From: Streptomyces sp. 7-21
Lineage (GTDB): Bacteria; Actinomycetota; Actinomycetes; Streptomycetales; Streptomycetaceae
Direction: 5' to 3'
NCBI RefSeq assembly: GCF_016741785.1
Contig: NZ_JAERRL010000007.1
Span: forward strand, 62,001-126,000
Length of the DNA: 64,000 nucleotides
The notes under the pieces were generated by a model. It was not told where the DNA came from, made no database searches, and was given only the letters and a program-made list of their open reading frames with translations. Shown piece by piece: positions 27,848-36,665 of this stretch (the stretch's first letter is position 1; each line of letters begins with the position of its first letter). The translations under genes and the position numbers were made by a program.

Positions 27848-30310
27848 ATGGCTACGGGCTCGGTCCAGGTGACGCATTCGGGAACGTCGCGCTGGCGGCG
27901 CAGGACGGCCGTCTACGGCACGGTCGCCGAGGCGCTCGCGGCGGCAGGCGACGGGGACGTGCTGGTTCTCGCGCCCGGGATCTACCGGGAGAACTTGGTC
28001 ATCGAGCAGTCGGTCACGGTGCGCGGACCGCAGCAGGACAAAGACGGCCCGGCGCGCATTGCCCCGCCGCAGGGCGTGCCGCTGACCGTGCGCGGGTCGG
28101 CGACGGTGCAGCGGCTGCGGATCGAGGGGCAGGACACCTCGGCGCCCGCGGTGCTGGTGGAGGGCAGCAGCCCGGAGCTGTCGGAGCTCGACGTGCACAC
28201 GGCCTCGGCGGCCGGCATACAGGTGCGCGGCGGTGCGCGTCCCACCGTGCGGCAGTGCGCCGTCAAGAACGCCTCGGGCGCCGGGATCAGCGTGGAGGAC
28301 GGCGCCGGCGGGCTCTTCGAGGACTGCGACGTCAGCGAGTCCGGCCAGCCGGGTATCGCGGTCACCGGCCCCGCGCACCTGCGACTTGAGCGGTGCCGCG
28401 TGCGCCAGTCGGCGGGAGCGGGCCTGGCCGTTACCGGCGAGGGCAGCTCGGTCGACGCGCTGGCCTGTGCCTTCACGGACGTGCGGGGGCCGGGCGTGCA
28501 CCTGGCCGGCCGCGCCACCGCCCACCTGACGGAGTGCGGCGTGGAGCGCACCTCGGGCGACGGCGTCACGCTGGACGGCGACGCGGTGCTGACGCTGACG
28601 GACAGCCGCGTGGCGGACGTGCCGGAGAACGCGCTGGACCTGCGGTCCCGGTCGGTGCTGACGCTGGTGCGCACCGCCGTCACGCGCTTCGGGCGCAACG
28701 GCCTGTCGGTGTGGGACCCGGGGACCCGCGCGGACGCCCACCACTGCGACATCCACGAGTCCACCGGCGACTACCCGGCGGTGTGGGTGAGCGACGGCGC
28801 CACGGCGGTGCTGGAGTCCTGCCGGGTCAGCGACGTGCCGGACGCGCTGTTCGTGCTCGACTCGGGCTCCCGCGCGGACGTCGTGGACAGCGAACTCGCC
28901 GACGTGCGCGGCTCGGCGGTGTCCGTCAGCGACGGCGCCACGGCGCGGCTGGACGCCTGCCGGGTGCTGCGGGTCGGCACCGGCGCCTGGTTCCGTGACC
29001 CCGGCAGCGGCGGGGTGCTCAGCGGCTGCGACTTCCACCAGGCGCGGACCGGGGTGATCGTCGCCAAGGAAGCGGACCCCGAGGTCACGGACTGCACCGT
29101 GACCGACCCGGTGGAGGCCGGGGTGTACGTGTCGGCCGGGGGCCGCGGGTCGTTCACCCGCTGCCACGTCGCCGGTTCCCGCGGCTACGGCTTCCACGTG
29201 ATCGACGGCTGCCGTACCGAGCTGACGCGCTGCCGCACCGAGCGCTGCGCGCGGGGCGGTTACGTCTTCGCCGACTTCACCGAGGACGCGCCGCCGAAGC
29301 TGTCCGACTGCCGCAGCGACGAGAGCCAGCGGCCCGGCGCGGACCTGAGGGCCGCCGCGCCCGCCCCGTCGCCGGCCGCCGCGGTGGTGTCGGCCGCCCC
29401 GCTGGCCCCCGCCCGCGCGACGGCGCCGGCCAGCACCGCGGCGGCGGAGCCGGGCGGCACCGCGGGCGGCCCGGCCAGGACGGACGCGCCCGCGCCCGGC
29501 CGCCCCGCACAGGAGGTGCTCGCCGAGCTGGAGTCCCTGGTGGGCCTGCGGACCGTCAAGCGCGAGGTGCGCGCCCTCATCGACATGATCGAGGTGGGCC
29601 GGCGGCGGCAGCAGGCCGGGCTGAAGGCGGCGTCGGTGCGGCGGCACCTGGTCTTCACGGGGCCGCCGGGCACCGGCAAGACCACGGTGGCCCGGCTGTA
29701 CGGGGAGATCCTGGCGTCGCTGGGCGTCCTGGAGCGCGGGCACCTGGTAGAGGTCTCCCGGGTGGACCTGGTCGGCGAGCACATCGGCTCGACGGCGATC
29801 CGCACCCAGGAGGCGTTCGAACGGGCGCGCGGCGGCGTGCTGTTCATCGACGAGGCGTACGCGCTGGCGCCGGAGGACGCCGGGCGTGACTTCGGGCGGG
29901 AGGCCATCGACACCCTGGTGAAGCTGATGGAGGACCACCGGGACGCCGTGGTCGTCATCGTGGCGGGCTACACCGCCGAGATGGAGCGGTTCCTGGCCGC
30001 CAACCCGGGCGTGGCTTCGCGTTTCTCCCGCACCATCGCCTTCAGTGACTATTCCCCCGAGGAACTGCTGAGCATCGTGGAACGGCAGGCGCGGGAGCAG
30101 GAGTACGACCTGGGCGAGGGCACGCCGGAGGCGCTGCTGGCGTATTTCTCGAAGCTGGAGCGGGGGCCGTCGTTCGGCAACGGCAGGACGGCGCGGCAGA
30201 CGTTCGAGGCGATGGTGGAGCGGCACGCCGGCCGGGTGGCGCGGCTGGAGAACCCCAGCACGGCGGAGCTGAGCCTGCTGTATCCCGGGGACCTGCCGGA
30301 TCCGGCCTGA
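27848..30310 (+). CDS. Right-handed beta-helix / AAA+ ATPase fusion (EccA/CbxX-like)
   Basis: An 820-residue two-part protein. Residues ~10-490 are a long series of ~23-residue repeats (for example [20 protein letters not shown]) that predict a parallel beta-helix of the pectate-lyase/NosD type. A Pro/Ala linker (~500-545) leads to an AAA+ module of the CbxX/EccA family (~550-810) with Walker [10 protein letters not shown] (~604), Walker B VLFIDEAY (~663) and a C-terminal arginine-finger region [10 protein letters not shown]. EccA proteins serve type VII secretion, but no ESX genes are near. ATG 27848 is the most likely start; the open frame upstream is a shadow and the ribosome site is weak. 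It follows the TerD/DUF6643 genes. Confidence 0.85.
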   Translation: MATGSVQVTHSGTSRWRRRTAVYGTVAEALAAAGDGDVLVLAPGIYRENLVIEQSVTVRGPQQDKDGPARIAPPQGVPLTVRGSATVQRLRIEGQDTSAPAVLVEGSSPELSELDVHTASAAGIQVRGGARPTVRQCAVKNASGAGISVEDGAGGLFEDCDVSESGQPGIAVTGPAHLRLERCRVRQSAGAGLAVTGEGSSVDALACAFTDVRGPGVHLAGRATAHLTECGVERTSGDGVTLDGDAVLTLTDSRVADVPENALDLRSRSVLTLVRTAVTRFGRNGLSVWDPGTRADAHHCDIHESTGDYPAVWVSDGATAVLESCRVSDVPDALFVLDSGSRADVVDSELADVRGSAVSVSDGATARLDACRVLRVGTGAWFRDPGSGGVLSGCDFHQARTGVIVAKEADPEVTDCTVTDPVEAGVYVSAGGRGSFTRCHVAGSRGYGFHVIDGCRTELTRCRTERCARGGYVFADFTEDAPPKLSDCRSDESQRPGADLRAAAPAPSPAAAVVSAAPLAPARATAPASTAAAEPGGTAGGPARTDAPAPGRPAQEVLAELESLVGLRTVKREVRALIDMIEVGRRRQQAGLKAASVRRHLVFTGPPGTGKTTVARLYGEILASLGVLERGHLVEVSRVDLVGEHIGSTAIRTQEAFERARGGVLFIDEAYALAPEDAGRDFGREAIDTLVKLMEDHRDAVVVIVAGYTAEMERFLAANPGVASRFSRTIAFSDYSPEELLSIVERQAREQEYDLGEGTPEALLAYFSKLERGPSFGNGRTARQTFEAMVERHAGRVARLENPSTAELSLLYPGDLPDPA

Positions 30311-30339
30311 CCCCCGGCCGGCGGGTGCCGCCGCGGTGC

Positions 30340-32655
30340 TCAGCCGGCGGCCTCCTGCTCGGCGGCGGCAGGGCCGGCTGGCCGGGGCAGCGCGCCGTCC
30401 CCGGCCTGGCGGGAGAGGCGGCGGTGGAGGGCGGCGCGTTCCTCGGCGAAGGCCGGGTCCTCGGCGTAGTCGCCGTGCCCCAGGACGGGTTCCGGCAGGG
30501 GGCGCAGCAGGTTCCGCCCGTAGTACAGGGGGTCGTCGAGCGGGCCCCGGTCCACCGGCGGCAGCCCGGCGGCGGCGACGCCCACGGGCCCGCCGATGGG
30601 ATCGGTGGCGCGCCACAGGTTCCGCCAGCACGGCACGTCGCCGTGGAGTGACCGCAGCGCGTCGGGCCCGAAGAAGGCGGGGAACCAGCGGCCGTACAGC
30701 CGCTGCAGCGGCGAGCCGTGGGTGAGCAGGGCGGTGCGGCTGCGGGTGGCGGCGTCAAGCTGCCAGACGGCCGCGGCGGCCAGGACGCTGCCCTGGGAGT
30801 GGCCGGAGATCACCAGGCGCCCGCCGGTGGCGTCGATCCAGGTGCCCATGCGCCAGGACAGGTCGGGCACGGCCCGCTCGGCGTAGCACGGCGGCGCGAA
30901 GGGATGGGCGGCGCGGGGCCAGAACGTGCCGACGTCCCACAGGATGCCGATGGTGCGGCGGGCGCCGGCGTCCCGGTACGCGCGGCGGCCGAGGGCCACC
31001 AGCAGCACCACGGCGCCCGCCAGCAGCCAGGAGCCGAGGCTGTGAGAGGCGGAGGTGAGAGCGGGCAGCGGGTCCGGGGCGTCCCGGAGCGCCTGCACGG
31101 GAGGCTCGCCGGTGAGCGACCCGGCCACGGCCGCCGCGCCCAGCGCGACCCCCAGCACGGTGATCCCGCCGACGAACTGCGGCAGCAGGTCGGTGAGTTC
31201 CGCCAGGGCCACGGCGGTGGCGATGGAGCGGCTGCGGGCGGGCTCGGCCTCGCAGCTCTCGCCGGGGTACCAGCCGCGCACCTGCTCCCGCAGCCGCTGG
31301 CGGCGGCGCCAGGCCCGCCACGCGGCGGCGGCGGCCGCCACCACCAGCCCGCACAGCAGCGCGGGGACGGCGGCGGCCTGCCAGCTCAGCAGCACGGGCG
31401 GGCCGGGGATGAGCCCGTCCGGCTCGCCCGCCGCGGGGTCGAGCAGGTCGGAGGTGTACTGCGTCACTCCCCCGGTCAGCGCGCCGCCCAGCGCGCACGC
31501 GAGCAGGGCGACGGCGGCGCCGCCCAGGCCCGCCAGCACGCCGCGCGCACCGCGCGGGGCGCGCCGGTGGAGCGCCGCGGCGGCCAGGGCCAGGCCGAGC
31601 ACCAGAGCGCCCTGGACGGCGATGAGGGCGGTGAGGACGCCGTCGGCGGTGAGCCGTCCGCTGGCCTGCCAGCCGGGGCGGTCCCAGGCGGTGTAGACGG
31701 CCGTGAGCAGCAGCAGGCCCAGCGCCGCCCACGGCAGCGCGGCGACGGCGCGCGGCACGGGCTGCACGTCGGGCTCGTCCTCGGTGCGGTGGTGGCGCAG
31801 CTGGAGGGCGGTGACGGCGGCCATCCCGGCGGCCGTCAGCGCGGCGAGCGCCCAGCCCGCGGCGGCCAGCGGCGCGCTGCCGTCCGCGCCGGCGTCGCGC
31901 CTGGCGGTGACGGCCAGCAGCGCCGCGCAGACCGTCAGCAGGGCGGCGGCGGTGTGGGTGGCGCGCAGCTTGCTGACCGCCTGCCGGCCGTACCAGAAGC
32001 CGGGCTGGCTCAGCAGCGCGCTGCCCTCGGCGTCGGGGCGCGGCCGTACCGGCGGCGAGGCGGACTCGTAGGCGCTCCAGGTGCGGTGGGACAGCCACCA
32101 CAGCAGCCCCGTCAGAGCGGCGGGCACGGCGGCGGCGAGGGCGAGGCGGCGGCCCGGCTGCTGCCACCAGCCGCCTTCGCTGGTGAGCGGGCCGAGCCAG
32201 GAGACGTTCGCGGCGCACTCCGGCGCGCCGCCGCACTGCCAGGCGACGAGGTCGAGGCAGACGGCGCAGGCGCCGGCGGCCAGCAGCACGGTGAGGGTGA
32301 GCGCGAGGAGGCGCAGCAGGACGTCGTAGGCGTAGTGGGCGGCGCGGGGCCGGGGGGAGCCGGGGCGCATCCAGTGGACGAGGTTGACGACCATGAACGG
32401 CAGCAGCAGCAGCCACAGGGCGCGGGCGGCGTTGCCCGAGGTGAGTCCCGACCAGGTGTACGCCTCGCGCAGCGGGTCGGTGTCGTCCCAGGGGCGGTCG
32501 TCGAGGTCGGCGGTACGGCGGTGGATGCTGGCGGTGCCGTCGCCGGTGATCCGGGTGGTGCGCTGGTCCGCCAGGAGCTGCTCGGGGCTGGCGCCGCCGA
32601 CGCCGTGCACGAGCAGTTCCATGGCGGGCGTTGCGGCGGTGCGGTCGGCTGTCAT
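30340..32655 (-). CDS. Polytopic membrane protein with lipase-like alpha/beta-hydrolase domain
   Basis: A 771-residue protein. It begins with MTADRTAATPAMELLVHGVG, where HGVG resembles an oxyanion-hole motif of lipases. Residues ~70-540 contain about ten hydrophobic segments. A C-terminal cytosolic part (~560-771) has the nucleophile elbow ISGHSQGS (~617-622) and a downstream candidate His in VLGHGDYAED. Alpha/beta-hydrolase and membrane parts are thus interleaved in one chain. ATG 32655 starts the conserved-looking region. It is divergent from the DeoR regulator gene and convergent with the beta-helix/AAA+ gene. The substrate is unknown; a lipid is plausible. Confidence 0.75.
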   Translation of the reverse strand: MTADRTAATPAMELLVHGVGGASPEQLLADQRTTRITGDGTASIHRRTADLDDRPWDDTDPLREAYTWSGLTSGNAARALWLLLLPFMVVNLVHWMRPGSPRPRAAHYAYDVLLRLLALTLTVLLAAGACAVCLDLVAWQCGGAPECAANVSWLGPLTSEGGWWQQPGRRLALAAAVPAALTGLLWWLSHRTWSAYESASPPVRPRPDAEGSALLSQPGFWYGRQAVSKLRATHTAAALLTVCAALLAVTARRDAGADGSAPLAAAGWALAALTAAGMAAVTALQLRHHRTEDEPDVQPVPRAVAALPWAALGLLLLTAVYTAWDRPGWQASGRLTADGVLTALIAVQGALVLGLALAAAALHRRAPRGARGVLAGLGGAAVALLACALGGALTGGVTQYTSDLLDPAAGEPDGLIPGPPVLLSWQAAAVPALLCGLVVAAAAAAWRAWRRRQRLREQVRGWYPGESCEAEPARSRSIATAVALAELTDLLPQFVGGITVLGVALGAAAVAGSLTGEPPVQALRDAPDPLPALTSASHSLGSWLLAGAVVLLVALGRRAYRDAGARRTIGILWDVGTFWPRAAHPFAPPCYAERAVPDLSWRMGTWIDATGGRLVISGHSQGSVLAAAAVWQLDAATRSRTALLTHGSPLQRLYGRWFPAFFGPDALRSLHGDVPCWRNLWRATDPIGGPVGVAAAGLPPVDRGPLDDPLYYGRNLLRPLPEPVLGHGDYAEDPAFAEERAALHRRLSRQAGDGALPRPAGPAAAEQEAAG

Positions 32656-32803
32656 CGCCTCGTCGTCTCCGTGGGGGTGTGGGCTGCGCCGTCGTGTAGG
32701 AATCTGCCCCGGTAACCGGCCCCATGCGCCACCCGGTTGGCGGACGCCTGGTCCGTGCGAGGATGACCCGCACCGGGTGACGTGGAGATGACGAAGGAGT
32801 GCC

Positions 32804-33634
32804 GTGAGCGACAACCAGAACCTGCTGGCCGGCCAGCGGCGGGCGCTCATCCTCGACGAGGTGCGCCGCAGGGGCGGCATCCGGGTCAGCGAGCTGACGA
32901 GGATGCTTCAGGTCTCGGACATGACGGTGCGCCGTGACCTGGACGTGCTGGCGCGCCAGGGCGCCTTGGAGAAGGTGCACGGCGGCGCGGTTCCGGTAGC
33001 GGAGGCCCGGACGCACGAGCCGGGGTTCGAGGCGAAGTCGTCGCTTGAACTGTCGGCGAAGAGCGAGATCGCGCGGGCGGCGGCGGCGCTGGCCACACCG
33101 GGCAGCGCGGTGGCGCTCTCGGGCGGGACGACGACGTTCGCCGTGGCGCATCAGCTGCTGGAGGTGCCCGATCTGACGGTGGTGACGAATTCGGTGCGGG
33201 TGGCGGACGTGTTCCACCACGCCCACCACGTCGCGGAGGGGGGCAGGTCCGCCGGCCCCGGGACGACGACGGTGGTGCTGACCGGCGGGGTGCGCACGCC
33301 TTCGGACGCGCTGGTGGGGCCGGTGGCGGACGCCGCGATCGCCTCGCTCCACTTCGACGTGCTGTTCCTCGGCGTCCACGGCATCTCCGTGGAGGCCGGC
33401 CTGAGCACGCCGAACCTGGCCGAGGCGGAGACCAACCGCCACTTCATCCGCTCGGCGCGGCGGGTGGTGGTGGTCGCCGACCACACCAAGTGGGGGACGA
33501 CCGGCCTGAGCTCGTTCGCCTCGCTGGACGAGGTGGACACGCTGGTGACGGACGCGGGGCTGCCGGACTCCGACCGTGAGGAGATCTCCGGGCACCTCGC
33601 GGAGCTGATCATCGCCGGCAGCGACGGGTCCTGA
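32804..33634 (+). CDS. DeoR-family transcriptional regulator
   Basis: A 276-residue repressor. The N-terminal winged helix-turn-helix has RRGGIRVSELTRMLQVSDMT and VRRDLDVLARQGALEKVHGG (~21-62), the DeoR signature. The C-terminal sugar-phosphate-binding domain shows SGGTTTFAVAHQL, VLTGGVRTPSDALVGP and a final DHTKWG motif. GTG 32804 has GGAG 5 nt upstream. DeoR proteins sense phosphorylated sugars, yet no sugar operon lies beside it. It could control the divergent membrane hydrolase gene. Confidence 0.93.
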   Translation: MSDNQNLLAGQRRALILDEVRRRGGIRVSELTRMLQVSDMTVRRDLDVLARQGALEKVHGGAVPVAEARTHEPGFEAKSSLELSAKSEIARAAAALATPGSAVALSGGTTTFAVAHQLLEVPDLTVVTNSVRVADVFHHAHHVAEGGRSAGPGTTTVVLTGGVRTPSDALVGPVADAAIASLHFDVLFLGVHGISVEAGLSTPNLAEAETNRHFIRSARRVVVVADHTKWGTTGLSSFASLDEVDTLVTDAGLPDSDREEISGHLAELIIAGSDGS

Positions 33635-33653
33635 CGCCGGGCCCCGCCCGGCG
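33635..33653. terminator. Hairpin after the DeoR gene
   Basis: CGCCGGGC and GCCCGGCG arms (8 bp, loop CCC) start right after the stop codon of the DeoR gene and lie between it and the convergent MocR-type gene. Confidence 0.6.
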
Positions 33654-33682
33654 GCGGCCTGGCTGGCGGGGCGGGCGAGCGG

Positions 33683-35185
33683 TCAGGCCGTGTAGCCCAG
33701 CGGCGTCTCGGGGCTCGGCGCGCGCCCCTCGGCGACCTGCCGGGCGGCGGCCGCCAGCCGGGCAGCGGCTTCTTCGGCGACCGGCCCGCCGACGGTGAAC
33801 GGCAGCCTCACGTATCCCTCGAAGGCTCCGCCGACGCCGAATCTCGGCCCGGACGGCACGCGCACGCCGAGCCGCTCGCCCGCCTCCGCGATCCGCGAGC
33901 CGGACAGCCCGCCGGTGCGCGCCCACAGCGTCAGGCCGCCGCCAGGCACGCTGAACTCCCAGTCCGGGACGTGCCGCCGCAGCGCGGCGACGAGGGCGGC
34001 GCGGTTCTCGCGGATCTCGGCGCGGCGCAGCGCGGCCGCCTCCTCCCAGCCCTCCCCGCGCATCAGCCACGTCAGGGCGAGCTGCTCGACGACGGGGCTG
34101 CCGAGGTCGGCGTAGGCGCGGCCCGCCACGAGGCCGCGGATGAGGTCGGGCGCGGCGCGCACCCAGCCGATGCGCATGCCGGTCCAGAACGTCTTGCTCG
34201 CGGAGCCGACGGTGACGACGGCGGACCCGCCGGGGTCGAAGGCGCACACGGGCCGGGGCGGCTGTTCGCCCGGTGCCAGGTCGAGGGCGAGCCCTGCCAT
34301 GGTCTCATCGGCGACGAGGACGGTGCCCGCGGCGCGGGCGGCGGCGACCAGGTCGCGGCGCTGCTCGTCGCTGGCCAGGGCGCCGGTGGGGTTATGGAAG
34401 TCGGCGACGACGTACGCGGCGCGCGGGGCGGCGTCGCGGAGGATGCGGCGCCAGGCGGGCAGGTCCCAGCCGGCCAGCCCGGCCGCCATCGGCACCGGGA
34501 CGAGGCGGGCCCCGGCTTCGCGGAGCAGCTGGAGGACGTTGGCGTAGGAGGGGTGCTCCACGGCGACGCGCTCGCCCCGGGCGGTCAGCAGGCGGAACAC
34601 GGCGGCCACCGCCCCCATCGCGCCCGTGGTGATCATGATCTGCTCGGGCATGGTCGGGACGCCCAGCGCCGTGTAGCGGTCCGCGAGCGCCTGCCGCAGC
34701 GCGGGCACGCCCGCCGGGAAGTCGCCGTGGGTGCGGGCGGCGGGCGGCAGGTCCGTCACCGCGGCCTGCAGGGCCCGGGTCAGCCACGGCTCCGGCGCGG
34801 GCAGCGCCGCGCAGGCCAGGTCGATGACGGAGCCGGTCGCCTCGGGCGGCAGCGGGTCCAGGCTGCGGCTGGGCGTGGGACGTCCGGCGGGCACGGCGGT
34901 CCAGCTGCCCGAACCGCGGCGGGAGCGCAGGAAGCCCTCGGCGCGCAGCGCCTCGAAGGCGGCGGCGACGGTGGTGCGGCTGACGGCGAGGGCGGCGGCG
35001 AGCTCCCGCTCGGCGGGCAGGCGGGCGGCGACGGGCAGGCGGCCTTCGAGCAGCAGCAGCCGCAGACCGTCGGCGAGCGCACGGTAGGCGGGCACGCGGC
35101 GCGGGCCGGCGGGTTCGCCGCGGCGCTGCGGGCCCAGGAGCTGGGCGAGCTGCGCGGCTCCGACCCGCGAGGTCCACTCAGGCAT
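33683..35185 (-). CDS. MocR/PdxR-family regulator (GntR HTH + aminotransferase domain)
   Basis: A 500-residue fusion. The N-terminal GntR winged helix (~20-95) has LPAERELAAALAVSRTTVAA. The C-terminal ~350 residues are a type I aminotransferase fold with SPHN-like ADFHNPTG and the PLP Lys in TVGSASKTFWTGMRIGWV. Such proteins sense PLP or an amino compound and control vitamin B6, GABA or transport genes. It is divergent from a YczE-like membrane protein, a pairing common for this family. ATG 35185 has GGAAAGGTGG upstream. Two inverted repeats lie in the 109-bp intergenic region. Confidence 0.93.
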   Translation of the reverse strand: MPEWTSRVGAAQLAQLLGPQRRGEPAGPRRVPAYRALADGLRLLLLEGRLPVAARLPAERELAAALAVSRTTVAAAFEALRAEGFLRSRRGSGSWTAVPAGRPTPSRSLDPLPPEATGSVIDLACAALPAPEPWLTRALQAAVTDLPPAARTHGDFPAGVPALRQALADRYTALGVPTMPEQIMITTGAMGAVAAVFRLLTARGERVAVEHPSYANVLQLLREAGARLVPVPMAAGLAGWDLPAWRRILRDAAPRAAYVVADFHNPTGALASDEQRRDLVAAARAAGTVLVADETMAGLALDLAPGEQPPRPVCAFDPGGSAVVTVGSASKTFWTGMRIGWVRAAPDLIRGLVAGRAYADLGSPVVEQLALTWLMRGEGWEEAAALRRAEIRENRAALVAALRRHVPDWEFSVPGGGLTLWARTGGLSGSRIAEAGERLGVRVPSGPRFGVGGAFEGYVRLPFTVGGPVAEEAAARLAAAARQVAEGRAPSPETPLGYTA

Positions 35186-35213
35186 TTTTCAGGCCACCTT
35201 TCCGCTATTGGCC

Positions 35214-35226
35214 ATGGCACTGCCAT
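35214..35226. promoter_or_regulatory. Inverted repeat in the MocR/YczE intergenic region
   Basis: ATGGCA-C-TGCCAT, a perfect 6-bp palindrome with a 1-nt centre, 29 bp upstream of the MocR-type start. A possible operator for self-regulation. Confidence 0.4.
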
Positions 35227-35258
35227 TCTTCCCGGCCACAGGATGCCGTGCAAAGGGT

Positions 35259-35274
35259 CCACCTGGCCAGGTGG
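35259..35274. promoter_or_regulatory. 16-bp perfect palindrome before the yczE-like gene
   Basis: CCACCTGGCCAGGTGG ends 20 bp before the yczE-like start codon, where bound protein would block transcription. Candidate site for the divergent MocR-type regulator, though known MocR sites are often direct repeats. Confidence 0.45.
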
Positions 35275-35294
35275 CCTGGAAGGGAGGGCATAGG

Positions 35295-35948
35295 ATGACC
35301 GGGGCGGACCCGGGGGGAAGGCTGCCGCGCCGCCTTCTTCAGCTGTACGCCGGCCTGCTGCTGTACGGCGCCAGCGCGGCGCTGCTGGTGCGGGCCGGGC
35401 TGGGGCTCGGCCCGTGGGACGTGTTCCACCAGGGGGTTGCGGAGGGCACCGGGCTGTCGATAGGGACGGTGGCGGTGGCCACGGGCGCGGCAGTGCTGCT
35501 GCTGTGGCTGCCGCTGCGGCAGCGTCCGGGCCTGGGCACGGTCTCGAACGTGGTCCTGGTGGGCGTCGCGATCGACGCCACGCTGGCCGCCGTGCCGCCG
35601 CCGGACGCGCTGGCTGTGCGGGTGCCGCTGATGCTGGCGGCCGTGGTGCTCAACGGGCTCGCCACCGGTCTGTACATCGCCGCCGGGTTCGGCCCGGGGC
35701 CGCGGGACGGCCTGATGACGGGCCTGCACCGGGTCACCGGGCGGTCGCTGCGGCTGGTGCGCACCGCCATCGAGGTGGCGGTGCTGGCGGCGGGGGTACT
35801 GCTGGGCGGCACGGCGGGCGCCGGGACCGTGGTGTACGCGCTCGCCATCGGCCCGCTGGCGCAGTTCTTCCTGCGCCGGTGCGCGATGCCCGGCCGCGCC
35901 GGCGCGGGAACGGGGGGCCGGTTTCGGCGGCAGGCGGCGGAACGGTAA
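35295..35948 (+). CDS. YczE/YitT-like membrane protein
   Basis: A 217-residue protein with about five hydrophobic segments. It shows the family features LGLGPWDVFHQG (~40-51) and FGPGPRDGLMTGLHRVTG (~132-149), two similar Gly/Asp loops that suggest an internal repeat. AGGGAGG lies 7 nt before ATG 35295, which decides the start over an upstream ATG at 35208. It is paired divergently with a MocR-type regulator, which probably controls it. Its transport substrate is unknown. Confidence 0.85.
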   Translation: MTGADPGGRLPRRLLQLYAGLLLYGASAALLVRAGLGLGPWDVFHQGVAEGTGLSIGTVAVATGAAVLLLWLPLRQRPGLGTVSNVVLVGVAIDATLAAVPPPDALAVRVPLMLAAVVLNGLATGLYIAAGFGPGPRDGLMTGLHRVTGRSLRLVRTAIEVAVLAAGVLLGGTAGAGTVVYALAIGPLAQFFLRRCAMPGRAGAGTGGRFRRQAAER

Positions 35949-36021
35949 TCTACCCGTTCGGTCCCGCCGGATGGAGCATTCCTGCGCATGTCCCCGTGCG
36001 GACGCCGGAGTGACACTTCCT

Positions 36022-36035
36022 GACAGATATCTGTC
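36022..36035. promoter_or_regulatory. Palindrome upstream of the rbpA promoters
   Basis: GACAGATATCTGTC, a perfect 14-bp palindrome, ends 4 bp before a candidate vegetative -35 box. Its A/T core is unusual in this GC-rich sequence. A regulator site is possible. Confidence 0.45.
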
Positions 36036-36039
36036 GGAT

Positions 36040-36068
36040 GTGACAAACGGGGCGCTGGCGGGTACAAG
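36040..36068 (+). promoter_or_regulatory. Candidate vegetative promoter of rbpA
   Basis: GTGACA (36040-36045) and TACAAG (36063-36068) with 17-nt spacing resemble a principal-sigma promoter, five and roughly four matches of six. It lies upstream of the SigR-type promoter. Confidence 0.4.
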
Positions 36069-36103
36069 AAGGGCGGTACGACGGGCGACGCATGACCCCC
36101 AGC

Positions 36104-36130
36104 GGGAATCTTCACCGCCGACCGGACGTT
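36104..36130 (+). promoter_or_regulatory. SigR-type promoter of rbpA
   Basis: GGGAAT (36104-36109), 18 nt, then GTT (36128-36130): this fits the SigR consensus GGGAAT-N18/19-GTT. In S. coelicolor rbpA is, as I recall, a member of the SigR thiol-stress regulon, so the match is biologically expected. It is ~55-60 bp before the start codon. Confidence 0.85.
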
Positions 36131-36192
36131 GACCTGAGTGATGACGACAGTGGCACCTGTCATGTGGGCGACCAGCCCGGGAGGCACGATTC

Positions 36193-36567
36193 ATGAGTGA
36201 GCGAGCTCTTCGCGGCACGCGGCTCGTGGTGACCAGCTACGAGACGGACCGCGGCATTGACCTCGCGCCGCGCCAGGCGGTGGAGTACGCATGCCAGAAC
36301 GGACATCGGTTCGAGATGCCGTTCTCGGTGGAGGCCGAGATCCCGCCGGAGTGGGAGTGCAAGGTCTGCGGCGGACAGGCGCTCCTGGTGGACGGGGACG
36401 GCCCCGAGGAGAAGAAGGCCAAGCCGGCGCGGACGCACTGGGACATGCTCATGGAGCGGCGTACCCGTGAGGAACTGGAAGAGGTGCTGGCCGAGCGGCT
36501 GGCGGTGCTGCGCTCCGGCGCGATGAACATCGCGGTCCACCCGAGGGACAGCCGCAAGTCGGCGTAG
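36193..36567 (+). CDS. rbpA: RNA polymerase-binding protein RbpA
   Basis: A 124-residue actinobacterial transcription factor that binds the principal sigma factor and RNA polymerase and stabilises open complexes. The core domain has CQNGHRFEMPFSVEAEIPPE and ECKVCGG (~35-61). The basic linker EKKAKPARTHWDMLMERR leads into the sigma-interaction domain REELEEVLAERLAVLR (~93-108). GGAGG precedes ATG 36193 by 8 nt. It is monocistronic, driven by a SigR-type promoter and closed by a strong hairpin. Confidence 0.97.
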   Translation: MSERALRGTRLVVTSYETDRGIDLAPRQAVEYACQNGHRFEMPFSVEAEIPPEWECKVCGGQALLVDGDGPEEKKAKPARTHWDMLMERRTREELEEVLAERLAVLRSGAMNIAVHPRDSRKSA

Positions 36568-36591
36568 CGGGCGGCCGCCTTACAGACGGCG

Positions 36592-36626
36592 GAAGGGGCC
36601 GGGTCACGCGGTGACCCGGCCCCTTC
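36592..36626. terminator. 16-bp perfect hairpin after rbpA
   Basis: Arms GAAGGGGCCGGGTCAC and GTGACCCGGCCCCTTC with a 3-nt loop begin 25 nt after the rbpA stop. It lies between converging rbpA and fxsA and is the clearest terminator in the window. Confidence 0.85.
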
Positions 36627-36665
36627 GCTGTCCCGGCGCACCAGCGCCGCGGGCAGGGGCAGAGT

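Noticed and set aside
30755..33595. 946-codon minus-strand frame spanning the membrane hydrolase and the DeoR gene
   Set aside because: No domain and Arg-rich translation; the two real genes use other frames.
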